Shown: positions 9,356-18,313 of the stretch, piece after piece | How positions within the stretch are numbered: position 1 is the first letter of the stretch | Layout of the letters: each line of letters opens with the position of its first letter | Source: Streptomyces aureus | GTDB lineage: Bacteria > Actinomycetota > Actinomycetes > Streptomycetales > Streptomycetaceae | NCBI RefSeq assembly: GCF_000725495.1 | Contig: NZ_JNZD01000002.1 | Location: 1-64,000 of the forward strand | Direction: 5' to 3' | Length of the DNA stretch: 64,000 nucleotides | Notes under the pieces: model-generated | What the model saw: the letters and a program-made list of their open reading frames with translations, nothing else | The model's database searches: none | What the model was told of the DNA's origin: nothing | Made by a program: the position numbers and the translations under genes

Positions 9356-10174
9356 TCAGGCGGGGCGGTGGGCCACCGCTCCGAACATCGTCACGGACAT
9401 GTGCAGGCCACCCTGGCGCGCGGCCTCCGTCAGGTCCTCGTAGAGACGGTCGCGCTGCGCCTCGCCGATGAGCCCGCGGTTGACGGCGGAATCGCCCAGC
9501 ATGCGGATGAGCGGCCAGGCGACCGACTTGTGGTCCTGGAGCAGAGCCTGCGAGCCACGGTCGTCGATCACGAGACCGGCGGCCGCGAGCCGTCCCACGA
9601 GCTTGCGTCCGGAGTAGGGGTCGGCGGCCGCGGACAGCGCGCCGGTGGTGATCGCGGCGATCGTCTCGGGGTCCCCGGGGTGCAGGATGGTGGTCGCCCA
9701 GTCGGTGTCCAGGAGGGCGACCCGCCCGCCGGGGCGCAGCACACGCGCGATCTCGAAGACCGCCTTCTCCGGCTCGGCGAGGTGCTGGAGCACCCGCTCG
9801 CACCACACGACGTCGACCGTGGCGTCGGGCAGCGGCAGCGCGAGGGCGTCCGCGTCGGCGAAGCGCGCGGCGCTCTGTTCCGAGGTGCCGCGCTGCTCGG
9901 CGACCGCGCGCAGTCCGGGGTTGGGCTCGATCCCGAGCACCCGGCCGCGGGGACCCACGGCCGCCGCGAGCCGCCGGGTCTGCGAGCCGGTGCCCGCGCC
10001 GATGTCCAGCGCCCGTTCCCCGGGCCGTACGGCCAGTGCCGCGTGCGCCCATGAACGCAGGCGCTGCACACCGTCGTTGACGTCCTGGGCGTCGAGGGCG
10101 CCCACCAGACGGGCGGTGCTGTCCGCGCTGATGTTCTGCGCGTGGAAGGCCGACGTAGGCCGCGTGTCCACCAT
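9356..10174 (-). CDS. Class I SAM-dependent methyltransferase
   Basis: 272-aa methyltransferase with motif I LDIGAGTGSQTRRLA, an acidic residue at IEPNPG, motif II/III region DADALALPLPDATVDVV, and VLRPGGRVALLDTDW, typical of Methyltransf_11/UbiE-like enzymes acting on small molecules. The start is ATG at 10174; an in-frame GTG at 10183 is also possible. It lies 38 bp downstream of the MFS exporter gene on the same strand, so the two may form one operation unit (modify and export a compound). The substrate is unknown. Confidence 0.85.
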   Translation of the reverse strand: MVDTRPTSAFHAQNISADSTARLVGALDAQDVNDGVQRLRSWAHAALAVRPGERALDIGAGTGSQTRRLAAAVGPRGRVLGIEPNPGLRAVAEQRGTSEQSAARFADADALALPLPDATVDVVWCERVLQHLAEPEKAVFEIARVLRPGGRVALLDTDWATTILHPGDPETIAAITTGALSAAADPYSGRKLVGRLAAAGLVIDDRGSQALLQDHKSVAWPLIRMLGDSAVNRGLIGEAQRDRLYEDLTEAARQGGLHMSVTMFGAVAHRPA

Positions 10175-10212
10175 GGCGGTCACTCTAGAACCACCAAGGT
10201 CGTTTTTCAGAT

Positions 10213-11583
10213 TCAGATTGTGTAACGCCTCAAGGCCGGTGAGACAAAAGCGAGCACAAGCACCGCGGCGATCACCAGCAGCCCTCCGCCGGCGACCGCG
10301 GCGGGTGCGCCGAAGGCCGAACCGGCCGTTCCGTGCAGGACGTCGGCCACGCGGGGACCGCCCACGACGACGACGGTGAAGACGCCCTGGAGCCGTCCGC
10401 GCATCTCGTCGGTGGCGGCGGAGAGCAGGATCGCGCCGCGGAAGACCATGGAGACCATGTCGGCGACCCCGGCCACCGCGAGGAAGGCCACGGCGACCCA
10501 CAGGCTGGAGCTGAGCCCGAACCCGGCGATGGCCGCGCCCCAGGCGGCGACGGAGACGATCACCATCAGGCCGTGCCGGCGGGCGCGGGAGAAGGTGCCG
10601 GACAGGAGTCCGCCGAGGACCGCGCCGATGGGGATCGCCGCGAACAGGAGCCCGAGCGCGAGCCCTTCGCCGTAGGGGGCGTAGGTCTCGGCGGCGAGCT
10701 GCGGGAACAGGGCGCGGGGCATGCCGAGGACCATGGCGATGATGTCGGCGAGGAAGGACAGGAGCAGCACCTTGTGCAGGGCGATGTAGCGGAAGCCGGC
10801 CACCACTTGGCGCAGCCCCGCGCCCTGGGCGGCCTTGCCGCTCAGGGGCGGCAGCGCGGGGAGCCGCAGGACGGCCCACACGGTGACGCACAGGGCGACG
10901 GCGTCGATGAGGTAGAGCTCGGGCAGTCCGATGAGGGGGATGAGGGCGCCGGCGAGCATCGGCCCGGCCACCGAGCCGGTCTGCATGACGGTCGCGCCGA
11001 GCGCGTTGGCGGCGGGCAGTTCGTCGGCGGGGACGAGCCGGGCGATGGACGCGCTGCGGGCCGGGGAGTTGAGTCCGAAGAACGCCTGCTGCAGGGCGAG
11101 CAGGAGCATCAGGACGGGCACCGAGTCCAGTCCGGTGACGGCCTGGGCCCAGAAGAGGAGCGAGGTGACGGCTATGCCGGTGTTGGTGACGAGGAGCAGC
11201 TTGCGGCGGTCCATGCTGTCGGCGATCGCGCCGCCCCACAGGGCGAACACGACCAGGGGCACCAGACCGGCGAGGCTCGCGTAACCGACCCAGGCCGAGG
11301 ATCCGGTGATGTCGTAGATCTGCTTCGGCACGGCGACGGCGGTGAGCTGGCTGCCGACGGACGTGACGGCGGTCGACGTCCACAGCCGGCGGTACGCGGG
11401 GCGGCGCAGCGGCCGGGTGTCCATGGCCCAGCGGCGCCATCCGGAGCGAGCGGGCCGCTCGGGCTCCGCACCACCGCCGGGGGCCGCGCCCCCACCGGCC
11501 TCCGCGTCGCCACCGGGGGCCGCGGCGCCGCTGTCCGTACTGCTCTGGCTCGTGTCCACGCTCATCCTGGTTGCTCGATACAT
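10213..11583 (-). CDS. MFS transporter (EntS-like exporter)
   Basis: About 456 aa, 12 predicted membrane segments, with an N-terminal cytoplasmic tail rich in Gly, Ala and Pro (about residues 15-50). Motifs such as LFGGAIAD-like LWGGAIADSMDRRKLL and FFGLNSPARSASIARLV match the MFS_3 group of exporters that includes the enterobactin exporter EntS and macrolide exporters. The start at 11583 or the ATG at 11565 cannot be decided. The methyltransferase follows on the same strand. No siderophore genes are nearby, so the cargo is unknown. Confidence 0.85.
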   Translation of the reverse strand: MYRATRMSVDTSQSSTDSGAAAPGGDAEAGGGAAPGGGAEPERPARSGWRRWAMDTRPLRRPAYRRLWTSTAVTSVGSQLTAVAVPKQIYDITGSSAWVGYASLAGLVPLVVFALWGGAIADSMDRRKLLLVTNTGIAVTSLLFWAQAVTGLDSVPVLMLLLALQQAFFGLNSPARSASIARLVPADELPAANALGATVMQTGSVAGPMLAGALIPLIGLPELYLIDAVALCVTVWAVLRLPALPPLSGKAAQGAGLRQVVAGFRYIALHKVLLLSFLADIIAMVLGMPRALFPQLAAETYAPYGEGLALGLLFAAIPIGAVLGGLLSGTFSRARRHGLMVIVSVAAWGAAIAGFGLSSSLWVAVAFLAVAGVADMVSMVFRGAILLSAATDEMRGRLQGVFTVVVVGGPRVADVLHGTAGSAFGAPAAVAGGGLLVIAAVLVLAFVSPALRRYTI

Positions 11584-11708
11584 CTTTCGATTCGGGGATC
11601 ACTATGACCGAGCGCGGACGGCTTGTGCCCCCCGGGGGACAGGATTGATACGCGGCCTACGGAATGTCGGGTACCGGACGCGGGGCGGGCGGGGCTCCGT
11701 ACGAGGGC

Positions 11709-12320
11709 TCAGGCGCCCGCGATCAGGGTGACCCCCGTCGCGATCATGGTCGTCGCGACCAGGCCGTCGAGCACGCGCCAGGAGGCGGGCCGCGCGAGGA
11801 GGCGGCCGAGCAGCCGGGCGCCGAACCCGAGGGCCGCGAACCAGCACAGGCTGGCGAGCGCCGCTCCGAGGCCGAACGTCCAGCGCAGCGATCCCCGGCC
11901 GGCTGCCAGGGAGCCGAGCAGGAACACGGTGTCGAGGTAGACGTGCGGGTTGAGCCAGGTAAGGGCGAGGCAGGTCAGGACGGCCCGGCGCCAGGAGCCC
12001 GGCGTCCCGTCGGCCGGCCGCAGCGCCGCCGGCCTGAGGACCCGCCGGGCGGCGAGAACCCCGTACACCACGAGGAAGCAGCCGCCGGTCAGTCCGACCG
12101 CGGTGAGCGCGGCGGGCCAGGCCACCACCACCGCGCCGACCCCGCCGACCCCGAGCGCGATGAGCAGCGCGTCGGACAGGGCGCAGATGCCCACCACGGC
12201 GAGGACCGCGTCCCGGCGGACGCCCTGGCGCAGCACGAAGGCGTTCTGCGCGCCGATGGCGACGATGAGGGAGAGGCCGGCACCGAATCCCGCGGCCGCC
12301 GCGGTGAGAGCGTCTGTCAT
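11709..12320 (-). CDS. LysE/ArgO-type amino acid exporter
   Basis: 203-aa membrane protein of the LysE family with five to six hydrophobic segments. GAGLSLIVAIGAQNAFVLRQG near the N-terminus (given here only as a location, residues 12-32) and LTWLNPHVYLDT mid-protein are hallmarks of the LysE/ArgO subgroup, which exports basic amino acids. Gene order confirms this, since an ArgP-like regulator is transcribed divergently 66 bp away. No ribosome site is visible. TAACGT at 12333-12328 (minus strand) lies 7 nt before the ATG, so the mRNA may be leaderless. Confidence 0.88.
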   Translation of the reverse strand: MTDALTAAAAGFGAGLSLIVAIGAQNAFVLRQGVRRDAVLAVVGICALSDALLIALGVGGVGAVVVAWPAALTAVGLTGGCFLVVYGVLAARRVLRPAALRPADGTPGSWRRAVLTCLALTWLNPHVYLDTVFLLGSLAAGRGSLRWTFGLGAALASLCWFAALGFGARLLGRLLARPASWRVLDGLVATTMIATGVTLIAGA

Positions 12321-12357
12321 GACGTCGACGTTAGGAAGCGGACCGTCCGGAGTACAG

Positions 12358-12381
12358 CTAAAGATTCTTCAGTATCGTTAG
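12358..12381. promoter_or_regulatory. Candidate ArgP/LysR operator
   Basis: CTAAAGAT (12358-12365) and ATCGTTAG (12374-12381) form an inverted repeat with 7 of 8 positions matching around 8 nt. It lies between lysE and the lysR-type gene, near the putative -35 regions of both, as expected for an autoregulating LysR-type activator. Confidence 0.5.
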
Positions 12382-12386
12382 CCGCC

Positions 12387-13307
12387 GTGATGACGGAACT
12401 CCCCCTCGACCAGGTGCGCACCCTGCTCGCGGCGGTCGACGAGGGCACCTTCGACGCGGCGGCCTCCTCGCTGCGGGTGACGCCCTCGGCGGTGAGCCAG
12501 CGGATCAAGGCGCTCGAACAGCGCACGGGCCGGGTCCTGCTCACCCGTACCAAGCCGGTGCGCCCCACCGAGTCCGGCGAGATCCTCGTGCGCTTCGCCC
12601 GCCGGCTCGCCCGACTGGAGCGCGACACCCATGCCGAGCTCGGCATGCCCGGATCCGGTGAACCCACCCGGCTGTCCATCGCGGTGAACGCCGACTCGCT
12701 GGCCACCTGGTTCCTGGCGGCGCTCTCCCGGGTGCCGGACGAGCCGCCGCCGGCCTTCGAACTGCGCCGCGCGGACGAGGACCACACCGCCGCCCTGCTC
12801 CGCGAGGGATCGGTCATGGCGGCGGTCACCTCGTCCCCCGAACCGGTGGCGGGCTGCTCCGTCCGCTCCCTCGGTCGGATGCGCTATCTGCCGGTGGCGA
12901 GTCCCGGCTGCGCCGAACGGTGGCTCGGCACCACGGCCGGCGCACCGCTGCGGGAGCGGATCGCCTCCGCCCCGGTGGTGGCCTTCGACCGCGCCGACGA
13001 CATCCAGGACGACTTCGTCCGCGCCCTGGCGGGCGGCCCTGGGGCGAGCACCCTGCGCCATTACGTCCCCACCTCGGAGGGCTTCGTCGACGCGATCACG
13101 GCCGGCCTGGGCTGGGGCATGGTGCCCGAGGTGCAGGCGGAGCCGCTGCTGCGCGCCGGGAGGCTGGTCCTGCTGGCACCCGGCCGATGGGTCGACGTCC
13201 CGCTGTTCTGGCAGCAGTGGAAGCTCGACTTCCCCGCGCTCGGCGCGGTGGCGCGGGCCGTGGCGGCCGTCGCCGCCGAGCGGCTGCGGCCAGGCCCGGG
13301 GGCCTGA
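12387..13307 (+). CDS. LysR-family regulator, ArgP-like
   Basis: 306-aa LysR-type regulator of the ArgP (IciA) group, which controls LysE/ArgO exporters in response to arginine and lysine. The winged helix (DQVRTLLAAVDEGTFDAAASS to VSQRIKALEQ) is at residues 5-65, and the effector-binding domain fills the rest. GTG at 12387 and ATG at 12390 are adjacent possible starts. TATCGT at 12373-12378 is positioned for a leaderless transcript. Its divergent lysE gene is the probable target. The family uses the ligand to release polymerase at the target promoter (family knowledge). Confidence 0.88.
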   Translation: MMTELPLDQVRTLLAAVDEGTFDAAASSLRVTPSAVSQRIKALEQRTGRVLLTRTKPVRPTESGEILVRFARRLARLERDTHAELGMPGSGEPTRLSIAVNADSLATWFLAALSRVPDEPPPAFELRRADEDHTAALLREGSVMAAVTSSPEPVAGCSVRSLGRMRYLPVASPGCAERWLGTTAGAPLRERIASAPVVAFDRADDIQDDFVRALAGGPGASTLRHYVPTSEGFVDAITAGLGWGMVPEVQAEPLLRAGRLVLLAPGRWVDVPLFWQQWKLDFPALGAVARAVAAVAAERLRPGPGA

Positions 13308-13497
13308 ACCACCGGCTCCGGGCCGGCGCACGCACCGCGTCGGAGCCGGTCACCGGGCGCCCGGCGCCCGCGGACCCGGACCGGAGGAACGGCCCCGCCC
13401 CGGGTGCCGCGGAGGACGCCGAGGTGCGGTGAACGACGTGAGAGGCGCATTCTTGCTGTGTTGACCCCCCTGGTGGCGGGCGGACGAGGGCAGATCG

Positions 13498-16143
13498 ATG
13501 ACAGGGAGCGCCGAGCGTGAGGACCAGGCGCCGTACGGCCTGGCCCCCCTGCTCAGTGACGCGGTGACGGACGCGATCCGGGCCGCCCGCGGCTTCGCGG
13601 GGGGCGTGTATCTGCGCTCCAGGACGCCCGGACTGCTGCGTCTGGCCGTCCTCGCGGGGCTGCCCGGCCCCCTCTTCCGCCCCTGGTCGCGCATGCACGT
13701 GGACCGGCCGTTCCCGGTCGCGGACGCCCACCGCCTCGGCGTGGAGGTACTGCTCGCCGATCCGACCGAGACGATGCGCCGGTATCCGCAGCTCGCGGCG
13801 GGGCTGCCGTTCCAATTCGGTTCGCTCTACGTGCCGGTGGTGGGCGACTCCACCGCGTACGGCGTCCTGATCGTGCTGCGCCCGCCGGCCTCGGACGCGA
13901 CCGAGGTCCTGCCGGACCGCGACCGGATGACGGCGGTGGCGGCGGAGCTCGGCGCCGCCCTGGCGCGACTGGACAAGGCGGGGTCCTCGGTCCTGTGGGA
14001 CTCCGACCCGCTCGGCACCCGGCCGCCCGTCGACGGCCCCTCCACCCGGTGCGTCGGGGGTTTCACCTGGGATCCGGCCGACGGCGGGCTGATCGCGGAC
14101 GACTCCCTGTGGGCGCTCCTCGGGATCCCCCAGGAGGACTTCGCGGGGACGCCCGAGGCCTTCGCGGACGCGCTGGCCCACGACGAGCCCCGGCTGCTGC
14201 TGGCCGCCCTGCGCGAGACCGCCGCCGGCCGGCCGCCGCCCCATCCCCTGCCGGTCCGCACCGGCGGCGGCGGACTGCGCCTCCTCGAACTGTGGACCGC
14301 GGGAGGCGGCGACACCGACACCCCGCCCTTCCGGGTCAGCGGCGCCCTCGTGGATCCCGGGCCGGGGCCTGCGGCGGACGGGGCGGCCGACCAGCTCCCG
14401 GAGGGCGTCTTCGCCATCGACCGGATCGGGCTGATCACCTACGCCAATCCCCGGGCCGCCACGCTCCTCGGCCGCCCGCGTGCCGAGCTGCTGGGGCGGC
14501 TGCTGTGGGACGTGGTGCCCTGGATGGACCAGCCCGCCTACGAGGACCATCTGCGCAGCGCCCTGCTGTCGCCCGACCCGGTGCACTTCCGGGCCCGCAG
14601 CCCGCTGGGCAGCGGCACCGAGACGACCCCGGGCCATCTGACGGGCACCTGGCTGAGCTTCTCCGTCTATCCCGGCCCGCGCGGTGTGACCTGCAAGATC
14701 ACGCCCCTGGGCCGGGTCTCCGAGGCCTCCGGGAGCACACCGTTCGACGTGGAGGCGGCCCAGGCCGTGGGGACCGACGCCGGGGAGCCCGACAGCGGTG
14801 TCCCGGGCACGGCGCCGCAGTACCGGCCCATCGTCCTCGCGATCGCGCTGACGGAGGCGGTGACCGCGCGGCAGGTGTCGGAGGTGGTGATGCGCGAGCT
14901 GCTGCCGGCCTTCGGCAGCCGCCGCCTGGCCATCTACCTGTTGCAGGACCGGCGCCTGTACCTGGCCTGGGAGACCGGCTTCCCGCAGGGGTTCCTCGCC
15001 CCCTTCGACGGCGTGGGCCTGGACGCCAAACTCCCCGGGGTCGAGACGCTCACCAGCGGCCGGGCGCTGTTCTTCGAGTCGATGCAGCAGCTGGGCGCCG
15101 CCTATCCGGGGGTCGCACTGGACGCGACCGTCGGCGCCCGTGCCTTCCTGCCGCTGATCGCCTCCGGGCGCCCGGTCGGCTCCTGCATCCTCGGGTTCGA
15201 CCGACCCCGCGGGTTCAGCACCGAGGAACGTACGGTCCTCACGGCGCTCGCCGGTCTGATCGCGCAGTCCCTGGAGCGCGCGCGGCGCTACGACAACGAG
15301 GCGGCCCTCGCCCGCGGGCTCCAGGAGGCCCTGCTGCCGCACCGGCTGTCCGCGCACCCCCTCGTCCAGACGGCGGGCCGCTATCTGCCCGGCACCGTCG
15401 GCATGGACGTCGGCGGCGACTGGTACGACGTCGTCGAGGCCGGCGACGGCCTGGCGCTCGTCATCGGCGACGTCCAGGGGCACGGCGTCCAGGCCGCCGC
15501 CACCATGGGGCAACTCCGCAGCGCCGTGCGGGCGTTCGCCCTCGGGGACCACTCGCCCGACGAGGTGATGAGCGGCACCAACCGGCTGCTCATCGACCTC
15601 GACCCGGGCCAGTTCGCGAGCTGCTGCTACGTCCGGGTGGACCCGCTGACCGGTGAGGCGCAGGCCGCCCGGGCCGGGCATCCGCAGCCGCTGCTGCGCC
15701 ATCCCGACGGCCGCACCGAGGTGCTGGACCTGCCGGGCGGTGTGGTGCTCGGCGTGGACCCGCACGCCGAGTACCCCGTGACGGACCTGACGCTGGAGCC
15801 CGAGGCCGTCCTCGCCCTGTACACGGACGGCCTGGTCGAACGCCCCGGCACGGACATCGACGAGGGCGTCGAGGCCCTGCGCTCCACCCTGGCCGCGGCG
15901 GGCCCCCCGCTGCACCGCGCGGCAGGCGGCCCCTCCCTCTCCCGCGCCGCCGACCTGCTCACCGCCGAGGCCCGGCAGGCGGGCGAGCGCCCCGACGACA
16001 TCGCGCTGCTCCTCACGACCCGCCGGCCGCCCCGCGGGGGCGAGGACACGTTGCGGACCCGGTCCGGGCCGCGGTCGGCTCCGGGGTTCGGCGGGGCGGG
16101 GCTCAGTGGGCCGCGTCCAGGCGGGCCCGCTGGTCCGGGGTGA
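13498..16143 (+). CDS. Multi-sensor SpoIIE-type PP2C phosphatase
   Basis: 881-aa protein with a sensory N-terminus and a C-terminal PPM/SpoIIE phosphatase domain. Domains by similarity: GAF-like about 20-160, degenerate PAS about 170-290, PAS about 300-410 (EGVFAIDRIGLITYANPRA), GAF about 440-600, phosphatase about 607-845. Metal-binding aspartates are present in GGDWYDV, GDVQGHG and LYTDGLVE. Such proteins dephosphorylate anti-anti-sigma factors to release a sigma factor in stress or development. No anti-sigma kinase domain or gene is next to it, so its partner is elsewhere. The 3' end overlaps the convergent reductase gene by 41 bp, and the last 45 residues are low-complexity Gly/Pro/Arg. 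Confidence 0.88.
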   Translation: MTGSAEREDQAPYGLAPLLSDAVTDAIRAARGFAGGVYLRSRTPGLLRLAVLAGLPGPLFRPWSRMHVDRPFPVADAHRLGVEVLLADPTETMRRYPQLAAGLPFQFGSLYVPVVGDSTAYGVLIVLRPPASDATEVLPDRDRMTAVAAELGAALARLDKAGSSVLWDSDPLGTRPPVDGPSTRCVGGFTWDPADGGLIADDSLWALLGIPQEDFAGTPEAFADALAHDEPRLLLAALRETAAGRPPPHPLPVRTGGGGLRLLELWTAGGGDTDTPPFRVSGALVDPGPGPAADGAADQLPEGVFAIDRIGLITYANPRAATLLGRPRAELLGRLLWDVVPWMDQPAYEDHLRSALLSPDPVHFRARSPLGSGTETTPGHLTGTWLSFSVYPGPRGVTCKITPLGRVSEASGSTPFDVEAAQAVGTDAGEPDSGVPGTAPQYRPIVLAIALTEAVTARQVSEVVMRELLPAFGSRRLAIYLLQDRRLYLAWETGFPQGFLAPFDGVGLDAKLPGVETLTSGRALFFESMQQLGAAYPGVALDATVGARAFLPLIASGRPVGSCILGFDRPRGFSTEERTVLTALAGLIAQSLERARRYDNEAALARGLQEALLPHRLSAHPLVQTAGRYLPGTVGMDVGGDWYDVVEAGDGLALVIGDVQGHGVQAAATMGQLRSAVRAFALGDHSPDEVMSGTNRLLIDLDPGQFASCCYVRVDPLTGEAQAARAGHPQPLLRHPDGRTEVLDLPGGVVLGVDPHAEYPVTDLTLEPEAVLALYTDGLVERPGTDIDEGVEALRSTLAAAGPPLHRAAGGPSLSRAADLLTAEARQAGERPDDIALLLTTRRPPRGGEDTLRTRSGPRSAPGFGGAGLSGPRPGGPAGPG

Positions 16144-17089
16144 GTTCCAGGTCCACGGCGGCCAGGTTCTCCTCCAGCTGGGCCACCGAGGAGGCGCCGG
16201 CCAGCGGGATCACCGGCAGCTCGCCGCCGATCTGCCAGGCCAGCACGACCTGGTTGAGGGTCGCCCCCGTCTCCTTCGCCACGTCCCGGAGAACGGCGAG
16301 CCGGGCGGTGTTCCCCGGGTGGTCGTAGTCGGAGGGCAGCGGCTTGTCCCGGCGCCCGTAGGCGCCGCCCAGCAGCGGTGAGTAGGCGACCAGGGTCAGG
16401 CCCTCCTCCGCCCCCAGATAGCTGAGGAGTTCGCCGGTCGCGGCGCCGAGGTTCCCCTCGGGGAACAGCCCGCTCGGCACGTCGGAGCGCGGGCGCAGCA
16501 GGCTGTGCTGGTACTGGAGGACCTCGTAGCCGGGCAGTCCGGCCGCCCCGGCCAGGGCGCGGGCCCGCTCCACGCGCCAGACGGCGTGGTTGCTCACCCC
16601 GAGGAGTCCGACACTGCCCCCCGCGACCAGTTCGGCGAACGCCTGGACGGTCTCGCCCGCCTCGACGGAGCGGTCCTCTATGTGCGCGTACAGCAGGTCG
16701 ATCTTCTCGACTCCCAGGCGTTCCCGGCTCCGGTCGGCGGCCTCACGGACCGCCTTCGCCGACAGGCCCTCGCGGTTGTCGACGAAGCCGGTCCCGGGGG
16801 CCAGCGGGCGGGCGCCGAGCTTGGTCGCGAGGACGATCTCGTCCCCCACGCCCCGGCTGCGCCGCCAGCGTCCGAGCAGTTCCTCGCTGTGGCCGCCCTG
16901 GCCGCCGTCGGTCCAGTACGCGTAGTTGTCGGACGTGTCGATGAAGGTGCCGCCCGCCTCGACGTAGCGGTCGAGCACGGCGAACGAGGTCTTCTCGTCG
17001 GTCAGCGAGCCGAAGAGCATCGCGCCGAGCGCGAGCACGCTCACCTCGCGGCGCGTGGCCGGATCCGTGCCGATCGTGCGGTAGCGCAT
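16103..17089 (-). CDS. Aldo/keto reductase
   Basis: 328-aa NADPH-dependent aldo/keto reductase. The active-site Asp-Tyr are in FIDTSDNYAYW, with the lysine and histidine expected near LATKLGARP and LYAHIEDR. The C-terminal cofactor-binding part includes IPLAGASSVAQLEENLAAVD. The ATG at 17089 has a clear GGGAGGGATCACC before it. It resembles YajO/general-stress AKR proteins. The substrate is unknown and no operon partner is evident. Confidence 0.9.
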   Translation of the reverse strand: MRYRTIGTDPATRREVSVLALGAMLFGSLTDEKTSFAVLDRYVEAGGTFIDTSDNYAYWTDGGQGGHSEELLGRWRRSRGVGDEIVLATKLGARPLAPGTGFVDNREGLSAKAVREAADRSRERLGVEKIDLLYAHIEDRSVEAGETVQAFAELVAGGSVGLLGVSNHAVWRVERARALAGAAGLPGYEVLQYQHSLLRPRSDVPSGLFPEGNLGAATGELLSYLGAEEGLTLVAYSPLLGGAYGRRDKPLPSDYDHPGNTARLAVLRDVAKETGATLNQVVLAWQIGGELPVIPLAGASSVAQLEENLAAVDLELTPDQRARLDAAH

Positions 17090-17161
17090 GGTGATCCCTC
17101 CCGTTCGGGCCCGAAGTCCCCGGACCCGGAAGGGAGTCTGCTCGCTGGAGTGCGCTTGAGG

Positions 17162-17827
17162 TCAAGCCTTGGCGAACGGCCCGTCCAGGGCGGCCCACTG
17201 CAGCAGCATGATGGTCTTGGCGTCCGCGATCTCGCCGGTGCGGATCATCGACAGGGCCTCGCGGAAGGGCAGTTCGACCGTCTCGATGTCCTCGCCCTCC
17301 TCGTCGAGTCCGCCGCCCTCGTGGGTGCGCGTGGACGGCCCGTAGGAGGCGGCGTAGAAGCTCACCCGTTCGGTGACCGAACCCGGGCTCATGTAGATGT
17401 CGAAGACGTGCTCGACCTCGCCGACGGTGTGCCCGGTCTCCTCGATGACCTCGCGCCGCACCGCGACCTCGGGGTGCTCGTCGTCCTCGTCGAGCAGACC
17501 GCCGGGCGTCTCGACGAGCATGCCGTCCGGGTGCCCGTTGACGTACGCGGGGTAGCGGAACTGCCTGGTCAGCAGCACGGTCTCCCGCTCGGCGTCGTAC
17601 AGCAGGAGCGTGGCGCCGTTGCCGCGGTCGTGGGTCTCGCGCTCCTGGGTGCTCCAGGTCCCGTCGGTGCGCTGGAGGTCGAAGGTGGTCGTGCGCTCCA
17701 CGTACCAGTGGCAGGACAGGAGTTTCACGTCCCGGATCCTGACGCGCGGGTTGCCGGTCAGATCGCGGCCCGTCCGGTCGAGTCCGGTGCGGCCCCTGCG
17801 GTCGGGGGTGTCGATGCCCGCGGTCAT
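17162..17827 (-). CDS. Nudix hydrolase (NudK/GDP-mannose pyrophosphatase-like)
   Basis: 221-aa Nudix hydrolase. The Nudix box reads GGLLDEDDEHPEVAVRREVI then EETG. The catalytic REVIEET glutamates are intact, but the spacing between the first glycine and the first glutamate is one residue longer than the G-X5-E consensus. The preceding VLLTRQFRYPAYVNGHPDG is typical of NudK and ADP-ribose pyrophosphatase subfamilies. The start at 17827 (MTAGIDTP) fits homologue length; an upstream in-frame ATG at 17881 would add 18 residues of unconserved sequence. It cleaves nucleoside diphosphate sugars. Confidence 0.85.
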   Translation of the reverse strand: MTAGIDTPDRRGRTGLDRTGRDLTGNPRVRIRDVKLLSCHWYVERTTTFDLQRTDGTWSTQERETHDRGNGATLLLYDAERETVLLTRQFRYPAYVNGHPDGMLVETPGGLLDEDDEHPEVAVRREVIEETGHTVGEVEHVFDIYMSPGSVTERVSFYAASYGPSTRTHEGGGLDEEGEDIETVELPFREALSMIRTGEIADAKTIMLLQWAALDGPFAKA

Positions 17828-17934
17828 CGCGTGCGGGCCCGGCGGGAGCGGGAGTTGTCGTTCATGGGCCCTGTCTACCATCCCGAGACCAAGATCCTGG
17901 TCACAGCGGGCCGTCGCCCGTTTAGGCTCACCGC

Positions 17935-18288
17935 ATGGAACAGACGGAGATCATCCTGCGCGCGATCGGCGTGCTCACCGAGACCAACGCCATGGTGCGC
18001 AGGATCGCCCAGGACGAGGAGGACGGGGTCGAGGCGGCCGAGAACAATCTGGGCGCGCTCGTCACGGAGGTGTTCCCGCGCGTCGAGGTGCCCGGTGACG
18101 CCGGCCCGGCCGAGGCGGGGCAGGCGGTCGCCGACGCCTATCTGCCCGCCGCCATCTCGTTGGTGGGCGCCTTCGCGTTCCTCTTCTCCGAACTCGCGGA
18201 CCTCCACGACTCCGGACGCACCGACGTCTCGACCGCCGACCTGCTCCAGGACCTCGCCCTGCGGATGTCCCGGGCCGGCAACGACTGA
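17935..18288 (+). CDS. Small protein of unknown function
   Basis: 117 aa, acidic, mostly helical by composition, with a mildly hydrophobic stretch AAISLVGAFAFLFSELADL (about residues 71-89). I do not recognise the family. The coding frame has strong third-position GC bias and a clean ATG start preceded by TAGGCT at 17923-17928, six nt upstream, fitting a leaderless transcript. It stands alone between divergent Nudix and convergent universal stress protein genes. Confidence 0.7.
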   Translation: MEQTEIILRAIGVLTETNAMVRRIAQDEEDGVEAAENNLGALVTEVFPRVEVPGDAGPAEAGQAVADAYLPAAISLVGAFAFLFSELADLHDSGRTDVSTADLLQDLALRMSRAGND

Positions 18289-18313
18289 CCGGAGCCGGCC
18301 CGGGGGCGGTGGA

